A DNA stretch of 64,000 nt. Origin: Nitrospirillum amazonense. GTDB taxonomy: Bacteria; Pseudomonadota; Alphaproteobacteria; Azospirillales; Azospirillaceae. The stretch lies in the NCBI RefSeq assembly GCF_007828035.1, contig NZ_VITV01000003.1, positions 248,001 through 312,000 on the forward strand. The letters run 5' to 3'. Numbering within the stretch: the first letter of the stretch is position 1; each line of letters starts with the position of its first letter. A program made the position numbers and the translations under genes. Under the pieces are notes generated by a model. It was not told the DNA's origin, made no database searches, and saw only the letters and a program-made list of their open reading frames with translations. Positions 55,237 to 63,874 of this stretch are shown in pieces.

Positions 55237-56475
55237 TCATGATCCCCAGCCGGGTGGCGAGCCGCTCACGCCGGCCGGCGATGGGCTGGGCGGCACACTT
55301 GGCCCCCGGCGGGGCTCCAGGGGAGGCAAGGGGCGCAGTTGAAACCGCTCCCCCTCCGGCACGGCGATGCGGGACAGGTCGTAGCCGACCAGCCGCGCCT
55401 GGTCCAACCGGTCCACCGTCATGACGTTCCACACCCCGTGGGGTCGGCCCTCCAGCGCGCGCACGGCCAAATCCACTGCGATGCGCGCCTGCACGATGGG
55501 GGAATCAGACACCGCCAGCTCGATGATGCCGTCGCGGACCAGATCGGTGATGCCATCGGTGGCGTAGGTTGCCACCAGGTGGGTGCCACCGTCGTGACGG
55601 GAGCGCAGGTAGTTCGCCGCGGCCTGGATCGCCACGGCGTTGCCGAAGACCACGTCCACATCCGGCACCCGGTCGAACAGGGCGCGCACCAAATCCATCT
55701 GCGTCGCCATCCCAGTGGCGCCATAGCCGCCGTGGATGACCTCCACGCCCGCGCGTCGCAAAACGTCCAGCGCGGACGCCTCCATGGCATCCGCCCATTC
55801 GGCCCCCTTGGGCCCCGGCAGCCACCCCACCTTCAGCGGCCGGCCGGCCGCCTTTTCCCATTCCGCGCGGTGTTCCAGGATGTAGTTGGCGCCGAAGCGG
55901 GCGTTCTCGCGGAAATTCCCCAGGATGTGCGCGGTGACGTAGGGGGATGCCATGCCGTTGATAAGGTCGATCAGTGGCCGTCCGCCGTCGGCGATGGCGG
56001 CAGCCTGCGCGTCCAGACCATCGCTGGTGATGGCGGCGACGATGTAAGCGTCGGGCTTCAGCGTGCGGCAAGTGTCCAATTGCGCCTTTTGCACATCCAG
56101 CTTGTCATAGCCGCCGGCCTGATAGACGCCGATGACCACGCCCAGCCGTTCAGCCTCGCGCACCAGTCCCCAGGACACGCCCCACCAGAACTTGTCCTGC
56201 GTGCCCGGCAGCAGGGCGCAAATCCGCCAGGGATGCGCCGTCCGCGCCAGGGGGACATAGGGGCCCACCCGCCCGTCGCGCGATACCGATACCGGCGACC
56301 AGTCGTTCTGCGACACGTTGCCTTGCGACAGACTGGCCGGCGGTGGCGCTGCCTGGCCAGCCTCCGTCCCCGGCGGCACGCCCGCCTGCGCGATTCCCAG
56401 TCCGAAAACCACCCCCGTCATCACGAGAAGGCTACGCAGCCCCCGCCGCCGATGCCGGCCTCGCCCCCAAGCCAT
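55237..56475 (-). CDS. TorT-like periplasmic binding protein
   Basis: This 412-residue exported protein of the periplasmic-binding (PBP1) fold is closest in pattern to TorT, which presents trimethylamine N-oxide to the TorS kinase in other bacteria. It has an N-terminal basic/hydrophobic signal (RSLLVMTGVVFGLGIAQA), PWRICALLPGTQDKFWWGVSWGLVREAERLGV, GGYDKLDVQKAQLDTC, and VGWLPGPKGAEWADAMEASA. No torS, torR or torCAD genes are in the window. It ends in a Pro/Ser-rich tail. It might serve another sensor or transporter; a sugar-binding ABC protein is less likely given the TorT-like motifs. Confidence 0.78.
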   Translation of the reverse strand: MAWGRGRHRRRGLRSLLVMTGVVFGLGIAQAGVPPGTEAGQAAPPPASLSQGNVSQNDWSPVSVSRDGRVGPYVPLARTAHPWRICALLPGTQDKFWWGVSWGLVREAERLGVVIGVYQAGGYDKLDVQKAQLDTCRTLKPDAYIVAAITSDGLDAQAAAIADGGRPLIDLINGMASPYVTAHILGNFRENARFGANYILEHRAEWEKAAGRPLKVGWLPGPKGAEWADAMEASALDVLRRAGVEVIHGGYGATGMATQMDLVRALFDRVPDVDVVFGNAVAIQAAANYLRSRHDGGTHLVATYATDGITDLVRDGIIELAVSDSPIVQARIAVDLAVRALEGRPHGVWNVMTVDRLDQARLVGYDLSRIAVPEGERFQLRPLPPLEPRRGPSVPPSPSPAGVSGSPPGWGS

Positions 56476-56641
56476 GCCTGCCCCCGCCTAGTCTTCCCCA
56501 ATGCTGACACCCCCGGCGCGGCGATGAAAGGCGGACGGCGCCGGTGAGCCCACCATTCTTCCGCCATCGCGGGCACTGCAGGGTCCGGTCGGCGTCGGTC
56601 GTACCAGGGCCAAGACGGGATGTTTCCCTGGCGCCAAACGT

Positions 56642-56701
56642 GGCCCTGAAGCCGCCGGCCCTAAAGCCACCGGCCCTAAAGCCACCGGCGTGGAAGCACC
56701 G
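56642..56701 (+). repeat. 15-bp tandem repeat, about four units
   Basis: Units GGCCCTGAAGCCGCC, GGCCCTAAAGCCACC, GGCCCTAAAGCCACC and a degenerate fourth lie 41-100 bases upstream of the DUF1800 start. They keep the frame open in both directions, but upstream of the homology-supported start, so they are probably non-coding. Confidence 0.8.
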
Positions 56702-56741
56702 GGACGCCGATCGTGGAATCGGCTTGTTCGAGGACATCCGC

Positions 56742-58109
56742 ATGACCCTGCAAGCGGCCATCGCCACCAACCGATTCGGCCTGGGCGCCCGCCCCGGCGA
56801 TATCGCGGCGGCCCAATCCGATCCCCGCGGCTGGCTGGAGGCGCAGCTGGCGCAGGCCCCCGACTTGCCACCGGATCTGCGGGGGGTGGAGGACAGCGCA
56901 ACCCGCCTGGCCGCGACCTACGCCGCCCGCAAGGAAAAGGACGAGGAGGCGCGCAAACCCCTCCGCGAGGCGCTGCGCGCCACCTACCGCGACGACGCCG
57001 CGCGGCGCACCCGGGCCGCGATCGCCACCGACACGCCCCTGCGCGAACGGCTGGTGCATTTCTGGTCCAACCACTTCACCGTCTCGACCAGCCGGCCCAT
57101 CGTCGCCGCTGCCGTGGTTCCCTATGAGAACGAGGCCATACGCCCGCACGTCACCGGCCGGTTCGCCGACATGCTGCTGGCCGCGACCCGCCACCCGGTG
57201 ATGCTGGCCTATCTGGACAACGCCGTGTCCGTCGGGCCGGACAGCCTGGCCGGCATCCGGCGTCAGCGCGGCCTGAATGAGAATCTGGGCCGCGAACTGC
57301 TGGAATTGCACACCCTGGGCGTGGATGGCGGCTACAGCCAGACGGACGTGCGCGAGCTGGCCCGCATCCTGACGGGCTGGAGCATTGCGGTGGAGCGGGA
57401 TCGCGATACCGGGACCTTCCTGTTTCGCCCCAACCTGCACGAGCCGGGCGACAAAATCCTGCTGGGCCAACGTTACAGCGAGGATGGCATGGGCGAAGGC
57501 CTGTTGGCCCTGCAGCGCCTGGCCCGCCACCCGGCCACGGCCCGTCATCTCGCCACCAAGCTGGCGCGGCATTTCATTGCCGACAATCCGCCGCCAGCCG
57601 TGGTGGCGGCGCTGGAAAAAAGCTACCGCGACAGCGACGGCCATCTGGGAGAGGTCACCCGCACCCTGTTGCATCAGGATGCCGCCTGGGCGTCCGAGGC
57701 CCGCAAGGTGAAGACGCCGACAGAGCTGGTGGTCTCCACCGGCCGCGCCCTGGGGGCGGACATCCACCCTGCGGCGGACGATGGCGACACCGACATGAAG
57801 GCGGCACGCGCCGAGCCCGCCCTACGCTCCCTGGCGTTGCTGGGGCAGCTGCCCTTCGCCGCCCCCTCGCCCGCCGGCTGGCCGGACCAGGCCGCCGACT
57901 GGGTGGGGCCGGAGGCCATGGTGCAGCGTATCGACTGGGCATTGACCGTGGGGGAAAAGCTGGGCGACCGCATCGACCCCCGCCAGATCGCGGAGCAGGC
58001 GCTGGGATCGTTCGCGGGTGACGCCACCCGCCAGGCCGTGGCCCGCGCCCCCAGCGCCGCCGAGGGCCTGGCCCTGCTGATCTCCGCCCCCGAATTCCAG
58101 CGGCGCTGA
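56742..58109 (+). CDS. DUF1800 family protein
   Basis: This 455-residue protein has the DUF1800 pattern: IATNRFGLGARPGDI, TPLRERLVHFWSNHFTVS, YENEAIRPHVTGRFADMLLAATRHPVMLAYLDN, RGLNENLGRELLELHTLGVDGGYSQTDVRELARILTGW, and LATKLARHFIADNPP. Function is unknown; the gene is usually paired with a DUF1501 gene, as here, 12 bases apart. No signal peptide is visible with the chosen start (GAGG 8 bases before the ATG), while the partner has one, so export as a complex is possible but unproven. Confidence 0.92.
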   Translation: MTLQAAIATNRFGLGARPGDIAAAQSDPRGWLEAQLAQAPDLPPDLRGVEDSATRLAATYAARKEKDEEARKPLREALRATYRDDAARRTRAAIATDTPLRERLVHFWSNHFTVSTSRPIVAAAVVPYENEAIRPHVTGRFADMLLAATRHPVMLAYLDNAVSVGPDSLAGIRRQRGLNENLGRELLELHTLGVDGGYSQTDVRELARILTGWSIAVERDRDTGTFLFRPNLHEPGDKILLGQRYSEDGMGEGLLALQRLARHPATARHLATKLARHFIADNPPPAVVAALEKSYRDSDGHLGEVTRTLLHQDAAWASEARKVKTPTELVVSTGRALGADIHPAADDGDTDMKAARAEPALRSLALLGQLPFAAPSPAGWPDQAADWVGPEAMVQRIDWALTVGEKLGDRIDPRQIAEQALGSFAGDATRQAVARAPSAAEGLALLISAPEFQRR

Positions 58110-58121
58110 AGGAGTGCCATC

Positions 58122-59375
58122 ATGACCAGCTTTCTCCCCCTTAACCGCCGCGGCCTGCTGGCCGGCCTGGGCGGTGCCGCGGCGCTGTCGCTGCTGCCGC
58201 AGGTAAGCTTCGCCCGCACGGTGGGCGAGCAGCGATTCGTCCTGATCGTGCTGCGCGGCGGCATGGACGGCCTGGCCGCCGTCGCCCCCTATGCCGACCG
58301 CGACTATGCGGCCCTGCGCGGCCGCCTGGCCCTGCCGGATCCTAATGCCCAGGGCGGCGTGCTGGATTTGGACGGCTTCTTCGGCCTGAACCCGGCCCTG
58401 GCTGACATTCACCCCTGGTACAAGGAAGGCCAGTTGCTGGTCGCCCACGCCGTCGCCACCCCCTACCGCGACCGCAGCCATTTCGACGCCCAGGATCTGC
58501 TGGAGAACGGAACGGTGACGCCGCACGGTGTGGCCAGCGGCTGGCTGAACCGGGCCCTTGCGCAGCTGGGGGGCGATACCGGCGGGCGGCGCCTGGGCCT
58601 GGCCGTTGGACAGGGCGTGCCCCTCGTGCTGCGCGGGGCCGCCCCCATCGCCTCCTGGTCGCCATCACCGCTGAAGGAGGCGGACGGGGATTTCCTGGAC
58701 CGCGTGGCGGCGCTGTACGCCAACGACCCCCTGCTGGCGAACGCGCTGAAGGCCGGTTTGGATTCGGCCAGCATGGCCGATCATGCCCTCAATACCGACG
58801 CCGATGGCGCCATGGACGGGGCGATGATGGCCGCCGCCCCCAAGCCCAAGGCCGTGCACCTGGATCCGGCTGAGCTGGGGACCGCCACCGGCCGCCTGCT
58901 GGCCGACGCGAACGGCCCGCGCGTGGCCGTCATGGATCTGCAGGGCTGGGACACCCATGCCCAGCAGGGCACAACCGCCGGCCGGCTGGCCGGGGCGTTG
59001 GGCAACCTGTCCAAGGTACTGGTGGCCTTGCGCGCCAGCCTGGGCCCCGCCTGGCGGCAGACGGTGGTGGCGGTGGTGACGGAGTTCGGGCGGACCGCCC
59101 GACCCAACGGCACCGGCGGCACCGACCACGGCACGGCCACGGCGGCCCTTCTGGCGGGCGGCGCCGTGCGGGGCGGGCGCGTGCTGGCGACCTGGCCCGG
59201 CCTGGCCGACGATCGCCTGTACCAGGGCCGCGACCTGGCGCCCACGCAGGATCTGCGCGCCGTGATGAAAGGCATCCTGCGGGACCATCTGGGCTTGGAC
59301 ACCGGCGCCCTGGACAAGGCCGTCTTCCCGGGCGGGGGCACCCCCGCCGCCGTGCGCGACTTGATCCGGACCTAG
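58122..59375 (+). CDS. DUF1501 family protein with Tat-type signal
   Basis: This 417-residue protein belongs to the DUF1501 family, related to sulfatase/alkaline phosphatase-like folds. The N-terminus (LNRRGLLAGLGGAAALSLLPQVSFA) is a twin-arginine signal. Core segments include LIVLRGGMDGLAAVAPYADRDYAAL, HFDAQDLLENG, DLQGWDTHAQQGT, VVAVVTEFGRTARPNGTGGTDHGTATAALLAGG and GVxxLATWPGL-like VLATWPGLADDRLYQGRDL. It is coupled with the DUF1800 gene upstream. Substrate unknown. GAAGGAG lies before the ATG. Confidence 0.92.
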   Translation: MTSFLPLNRRGLLAGLGGAAALSLLPQVSFARTVGEQRFVLIVLRGGMDGLAAVAPYADRDYAALRGRLALPDPNAQGGVLDLDGFFGLNPALADIHPWYKEGQLLVAHAVATPYRDRSHFDAQDLLENGTVTPHGVASGWLNRALAQLGGDTGGRRLGLAVGQGVPLVLRGAAPIASWSPSPLKEADGDFLDRVAALYANDPLLANALKAGLDSASMADHALNTDADGAMDGAMMAAAPKPKAVHLDPAELGTATGRLLADANGPRVAVMDLQGWDTHAQQGTTAGRLAGALGNLSKVLVALRASLGPAWRQTVVAVVTEFGRTARPNGTGGTDHGTATAALLAGGAVRGGRVLATWPGLADDRLYQGRDLAPTQDLRAVMKGILRDHLGLDTGALDKAVFPGGGTPAAVRDLIRT

Positions 59376-59402
59376 CCCTGACCCCATCCGACGCGCTATC
59401 TG

Positions 59403-59447
59403 TTGCAGGATGGCCCGTTACAGGACGGCCGGTTACAGGATGGGCGC
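59403..59447 (+). repeat. 15-bp tandem repeat, three units
   Basis: TTGCAGGATGGCCCG, TTACAGGACGGCCGG and TTACAGGATGGGCGC lie in the short gap between the DUF1501 and HD-domain genes. The period equals that of the repeat before the DUF1800 gene, but the unit sequence differs. Confidence 0.7.
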
Positions 59448-59464
59448 GGAGGGAGGCGGCAGGC

Positions 59465-60097
59465 ATGAGCGGTGAGGCACGGGCCTGGGTCAGGTTGCCT
59501 TCTCGGCGCCATCTGAACCTGCTGGCGCCCACGCCCCTGGACTGGGATGACGAGGACCTGGCCATGGGCCTGGCCCGCACCTACCGCTGGGGTGGGCACT
59601 CCCGCTGGCCCCTGCCCCTGTCGGTGGCCCAGCATTCCCTGACCGTGCTGGCCCTGTCGCGCGCCCAGGCCGAAAAGCCGCTGAGCCCGGCGGCGGAGTT
59701 GCGGGAACTGCTGCACGACGCCGATGAGGGCCTGTTGGGTTTCGACGCCATTTCACCGCTGAAGCCCTTTCTGGGGCCGGAGTACAAGGCCCTGGCCGCG
59801 CGGCTGGAGGGAGCGATCACCCTGCGGTACCAGATCCCGGCCTGGAACCTGACCACCAAGAAGAACCACAAGCGGGCTGATCGCATCGCCGCCGCCAGCG
59901 AAGCGCTGCACGTGGTCGGCTGGTCGCGGGACGAAATCCGCCGCACCCTCAAGATTCCCTACCAACCCCTGGACGATGATCCCCTGCATCAGGAATACGC
60001 CGGCATACCCTGGGAGCCCTGGCCCGCCGACATGGCGGCGGAGCGCTTCCTGGCCGCTCTGCGCGTCCTGCTGCGGAAGCGGGACGGCCAAGTATGA
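59465..60097 (+). CDS. HD-domain (YfbR-like) phosphohydrolase
   Basis: This 210-residue protein has metal-binding HD residues in LSVAQHSLTV and LLHDADEG, and PLKPFLG as in YfbR/5'-deoxynucleotidase-like proteins. The N-terminal VRLPSRRHLNLLAPTPLDWDDEDLAMGLARTYRWGGHS is typical of a bacterial subfamily annotated as hydrolase or phosphohydrolase. It may act on nucleotides. The stop overlaps the start of the TPR gene (ATGA). Confidence 0.85.
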   Translation: MSGEARAWVRLPSRRHLNLLAPTPLDWDDEDLAMGLARTYRWGGHSRWPLPLSVAQHSLTVLALSRAQAEKPLSPAAELRELLHDADEGLLGFDAISPLKPFLGPEYKALAARLEGAITLRYQIPAWNLTTKKNHKRADRIAAASEALHVVGWSRDEIRRTLKIPYQPLDDDPLHQEYAGIPWEPWPADMAAERFLAALRVLLRKRDGQV

Positions 60098-62142
60098 GCA
60101 CGCCTCTGCTGGGGCGGGCGCAGGCCGCCCTGGCCGCCGGCCGCATGATGGACGCGGCCACCCTATACCGGGAGGTGGTGACCCGATGGCCACACGATGG
60201 CACAGGCTGGCTGGCCTTGAGCGTGGCCACAGCCGCCTTGGGCCAGGCGAGCGACGCGCTGGCCGCCGCCGAGCGGGCGGCGTCCCTGCTGCCGGCCCAC
60301 GCCCCCGCCTGGGCCAACGTGGCGGAGCAGCGGCGGCAGGCGGGCCGCATGGCGGAGGCCGGCGCCGCTTATGCCCATCTGGCCGCCCTGCCCGGCCTGC
60401 CCGCCGACCTCGCCGCCGATGCGGAGAACGGACTGGCCCTGGTGGCCTGTGACAATGGCCAGCCCCTGGTGGCGGAGGCCCACTGGCGCCGTGCCATCGC
60501 CCTGGATCCCACCTTCGCCGGTGCCTACGCCAACCTGGGCAAGATGCTGTTCGACCAGCAGGCCATGTATGCGGCGCGCGCGGCCCTGCGTCAGGCGGTC
60601 ACCCTGGATCCCGCCAACGGCGGCGCCCGCATGAATCTGGCGCTGGCCTACAAGGCGCTGGAACAGCAAGCGATGGCGGTGGAAGAGCTGCGCCGTCTGC
60701 TGGCCCAGCCTGGGACAAGCGAACAGCTAGCCTACGACGCCCGCTACAACCTGGCCCGCCTGCTGCTGCTGCGGGGACCGGGGGCAGAGGCCTGGACCCT
60801 GCATGAAAGCCGTTGGAAGGTTAGCCACTTTCCCTCCGTGCGCCGGTCTTTCCCGGTGCCGGTGTGGCAAGGCGACAGCCTGTTGGGCCGGCGGCTGCTG
60901 CTGTGGGGTGAACAAGGCCTGGGCGACGAAATCCTGTTCGCCAGCCAGGTGCCCGACCTGGCCGCCGGCCTGAGCGCCGCCGTGCGCGCCGCCGGCACCG
61001 ACATCCTGCTTGAATGCGACGAGCGGCTGGTGCCGCTGTTCGCCCGGTCATTCGGCCCCATAACGGTGGTGGGCCGCCCGGCGGCGGTGGCCCGCAGCGG
61101 GTCGCGGGACACCTCCGCCGATCCGCGCACCGCCACGGCCACGACGCAACTGCCCACCGGCAGCCTGGCCCGCTATTGCCGGCCTACCTTGGCCAGCTTC
61201 CAGGCCGCCCGCCCCTTCCTGAAGCCCGATCCCGAGCGTGTCGCCCTGTGGACACGGCGGGTGTCGGCCCTTGGGCCGGGACTGAAGGTGGGGCTGTGCT
61301 GGACCAGCGGCCTGCTGACGGCGGAGCGGGCCATCAGCTACACCACCCTGGCCGACTGGCTGCCCCTGGCCCAGGTGCCAGGCATCCACCTGGTCAGCCT
61401 GCAGTACAACCGCGACATCGCCGCCGTCGAAATACCCCAGGCACGCGCCCGGGGCCTGGAGATCGCCGACTGGCCGGACCTGGACCAGCGCGACGACCTG
61501 GAGGGGGCGGCCGCCCTCATCTCCACCCTCGACCTGGTGCTGACCGCCCCCACGTCGGTGGGGGAGATTGCCGCCGGCCTGGGCGTGCCCACTTGGCGCA
61601 TCTCCACACCCAGCCAGGACTGGAGCGGGCTGGGCACCATGGTCCGCCCTTGGTACCCCGCCATGCGCATCTTCCCCGCGCCCAGGGAGGAAGAGACCCT
61701 GGCCGACGTGATCCAACGCATGGTTCACGCCCTAGCGGCCTTGGCAGTGGACGCGGCCGCCGTCTCCCCGCCACTAGCGCCGCCGCCAACCCTGAACGAC
61801 GCGCTGGCCCTGCACCAGGCCGGCCGGATGGACGCGGCGGAGGCGGCCTACCGCCGCCTGTTGGCTGATGGGCCGGCGGACGCCCAGACGCGGGGCGACG
61901 CCCTGCACCTGCTGGGCGTGCTGCTGCACCAGGTGCAACGGCCGATGGAGGCGGAGCCCGTGCTGCGTCAGGTGTTGGCGACGGAGCCTGGCTTTTTCGA
62001 AGCGTGGAACAGCCTGGGCGCCGTGCTGCTCGCCTTGGGACGGCGGACTGAGGCGGCGGAGGCCTGGCACACCGCTCTGCGCCTCAATCCCGGCTATGAC
62101 AAGGCGGCGGCCAATCTGGGCCGCCTCGGTCCCTGCCCGTAA
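60094..62142 (+). CDS. TPR protein with embedded glycosyltransferase-like domain
   Basis: This 682-residue protein has tetratricopeptide repeats in about 1-240 (AGRMMDAATLYREVVTRWP, AYANLGKMLFDQQAMYAARAALRQAVTLDP), a domain resembling glycosyltransferase family 9/41-type Rossmann folds (about 255-545: RLLLWGEQGLGDEILFASQVPDLAAG, LKVGLCWTSG, LVSLQY, AALISTLDLVLTAPTSVGEIAAGLGVPTW) and a second TPR block (about 570-682). It may modify proteins or build surface glycans; flagellin glycosylation is one possibility for such TPR-GT proteins, unproven here. It is translationally coupled to the HD protein. Confidence 0.87.
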   Translation: MSTPLLGRAQAALAAGRMMDAATLYREVVTRWPHDGTGWLALSVATAALGQASDALAAAERAASLLPAHAPAWANVAEQRRQAGRMAEAGAAYAHLAALPGLPADLAADAENGLALVACDNGQPLVAEAHWRRAIALDPTFAGAYANLGKMLFDQQAMYAARAALRQAVTLDPANGGARMNLALAYKALEQQAMAVEELRRLLAQPGTSEQLAYDARYNLARLLLLRGPGAEAWTLHESRWKVSHFPSVRRSFPVPVWQGDSLLGRRLLLWGEQGLGDEILFASQVPDLAAGLSAAVRAAGTDILLECDERLVPLFARSFGPITVVGRPAAVARSGSRDTSADPRTATATTQLPTGSLARYCRPTLASFQAARPFLKPDPERVALWTRRVSALGPGLKVGLCWTSGLLTAERAISYTTLADWLPLAQVPGIHLVSLQYNRDIAAVEIPQARARGLEIADWPDLDQRDDLEGAAALISTLDLVLTAPTSVGEIAAGLGVPTWRISTPSQDWSGLGTMVRPWYPAMRIFPAPREEETLADVIQRMVHALAALAVDAAAVSPPLAPPPTLNDALALHQAGRMDAAEAAYRRLLADGPADAQTRGDALHLLGVLLHQVQRPMEAEPVLRQVLATEPGFFEAWNSLGAVLLALGRRTEAAEAWHTALRLNPGYDKAAANLGRLGPCP

Positions 62143-62199
62143 GCCGAAACGCCGCCGAACATTCCTGAGCGCGCCCGCATAGGCCGCCTCAAAGCGAAC

Positions 62200-62796
62200 T
62201 CAGCCCAACCAGGACCGGACCAGCGCAAACGTTCCCGCATCGGCGATCACCCAGCCGCCGATGCCGATCAACACCCAGGGCAGCAGCCGGCCGCCCCAGC
62301 GCCGTACCGGCGGCCCGGCCGACGGGTGGGTGGCAAGCCAATGGGCCAGGGCCACCCAGGCGCCCGTCAGCACAGCGAACACCGCCACGGTCACGACAAT
62401 CTGGCTGGCGTCCTGCGCGGCGAAAAGCGGCACGTAGACACCGATATTGTCCCCGCCCCCGGCTACCGTGACAGCGGCGACAGCCCATGCGCCGCCCTGG
62501 GCAGCAGGCGCGTCGCTTTCCCCCTCAGTACCGCCCTGCCACAACAGACGTACCCCCAGCAGGATCGGCGCCACCCCCAGGAATCCCAGCCAGACCGGAT
62601 TCACCACCAGGGCAGCCAGGGCCCCCGTCAATCCGGCGGCCACCAGGATGGCGATGCCCAGGAATTGTCCCGCCGCGATGTCCCGGGCACGCCATCGCCC
62701 CCCGGCGAACAGCGCCACCAGGATGAAAAGGTCATCGATGTTGGTGGCGGCGAAGACAGCCACAGCCGCGGCGGCGCAAAGAAAAAGGGTGTCCAT
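62200..62796 (-). CDS. Cadmium-resistance (CadD) family transporter
   Basis: This 198-residue inner-membrane protein has about five or six helices, beginning FLCAAAAVAVFAATNIDDLFILVALFAG with the conserved NIDD motif, and later VAGGGDNIGVYVPLFA, the second characteristic repeat. CadD-type proteins export cadmium or related cations, but many homologues are uncharacterised. ATG 62796 was chosen; GTG 62823 is possible. It converges with the TPR gene. Confidence 0.85.
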   Translation of the reverse strand: MDTLFLCAAAAVAVFAATNIDDLFILVALFAGGRWRARDIAAGQFLGIAILVAAGLTGALAALVVNPVWLGFLGVAPILLGVRLLWQGGTEGESDAPAAQGGAWAVAAVTVAGGGDNIGVYVPLFAAQDASQIVVTVAVFAVLTGAWVALAHWLATHPSAGPPVRRWGGRLLPWVLIGIGGWVIADAGTFALVRSWLG

Positions 62797-62851
62797 CGCG
62801 GGCGATGACGCCTTGATGGGCACCCTTTGTCAATACATGCCGCCAGGCGGC

Positions 62852-63874
62852 TCACCAGCTGATGCTGAAACGCATCATCCTGCTGTAGCGGTCACCCGCC
62901 TTCAGCATGGTGTCCGGGAAGGACGGCTGGTTGGGCGCATCGGGGAAGGCCTGGGGTTCCAGGCAAACACCCGTGCCCAGGCCCGGGTATTGGGACGCCA
63001 GACCCTGGCCGCCGTAGAATTGCACCGACGGTTGGTCGGTATGCAGGCGCAGGCTGACGCCACTGTCGGGCGAGGACAGCGTGGCGGCCCAGTCCACCGC
63101 CTCGTCCCAGGTGTCGTCCCGGTCCAGGACGAAGCAATGGTCGTAGCCGCCGGCCTGGAAGATTTGGGGATGATTGTGGCGCGGTGTCGCCAGGCGCGGC
63201 CGGCGGAAGTCGAAGGCCGTTCCGGCCACCGGCTCCAGCGCGCCGGTGGGAATCAGGCCGGGGCCCACGGGCAGGAAATGCTGGGACCGTAGGCGCAGCA
63301 TCTGCCGGTCCGCCGCCACCTGCGGATCGCCCGCCAGGTTGAAATAGGGATGCCAGGTCAGGCTGACCGGTGTGTCCGCGTCCCCGATGGCGGTGAAGCG
63401 CAGGGTCAGGTCACCGCCGCTGATGGTGATTTCCGCCGTCACCTCCAAGGTGCCGGGGAAGCCGTTCTCCCCATCCGGGGAGGTCAGGCCCAGCACCAGC
63501 CAGGAGTCCGCCCCACCCTGGAAATCCTGCAGACGCCAGACCTTGCGGCCATAGGCGCCCGGACCGCCGTGCAGTTGGTTGACGCCCTCATTCGGCACCA
63601 GCTCCACGGTGCGGCCCTGGTAGATGTAGCGGGCGTTGGCGATACGGTTGCCATAGCGCCCCACCAGGCATCCCAGATAGGCGGGATCGTTCTCATAGGC
63701 CGCCACGTCCGGCAGGCCCAGGACCAGGTTGCGCCGGCCCTTGGGGCCAGGCACTGACAGCTGCCGCAGGATGCCGCCAAAGGTCAGCACCTCCGCCTGT
63801 AGGCCGTCCGCCGGCCCGAGCGTCACTGCCCGGACCGGCGCACCGTCCTTGGTCGTCCCGAAGGATCGGATCAT
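62852..63874 (-). CDS. galM: Aldose 1-epimerase (galactose mutarotase)
   Basis: This 340-residue enzyme interconverts alpha and beta aldoses. Family motifs: VGRYGNRIANARY, LVPNEGVNQLHGGPGAYGRKVW (catalytic-region His), VSLTWHPYFNLAG with the second histidine, and VCLEPQAFPDAPNQPSFPDTMLKAGDRY with the catalytic glutamate. The ATG overlaps the preceding sugar-transporter stop (ATGA), so uptake and mutarotation are coupled. Confidence 0.95.
   Translation of the reverse strand: MIRSFGTTKDGAPVRAVTLGPADGLQAEVLTFGGILRQLSVPGPKGRRNLVLGLPDVAAYENDPAYLGCLVGRYGNRIANARYIYQGRTVELVPNEGVNQLHGGPGAYGRKVWRLQDFQGGADSWLVLGLTSPDGENGFPGTLEVTAEITISGGDLTLRFTAIGDADTPVSLTWHPYFNLAGDPQVAADRQMLRLRSQHFLPVGPGLIPTGALEPVAGTAFDFRRPRLATPRHNHPQIFQAGGYDHCFVLDRDDTWDEAVDWAATLSSPDSGVSLRLHTDQPSVQFYGGQGLASQYPGLGTGVCLEPQAFPDAPNQPSFPDTMLKAGDRYSRMMRFSISW

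Noticed and set aside
56642-56701. CRISPR-like array
   Set aside because: Units are 15 bp and directly adjacent without spacers, and no cas genes are present.
56544-56741. N-terminal extension of the DUF1800 protein
   Set aside because: The extra 66 codons are the tandem repeat and low-complexity sequence; the ATG at 56742 has a good ribosome site and matches the family start.
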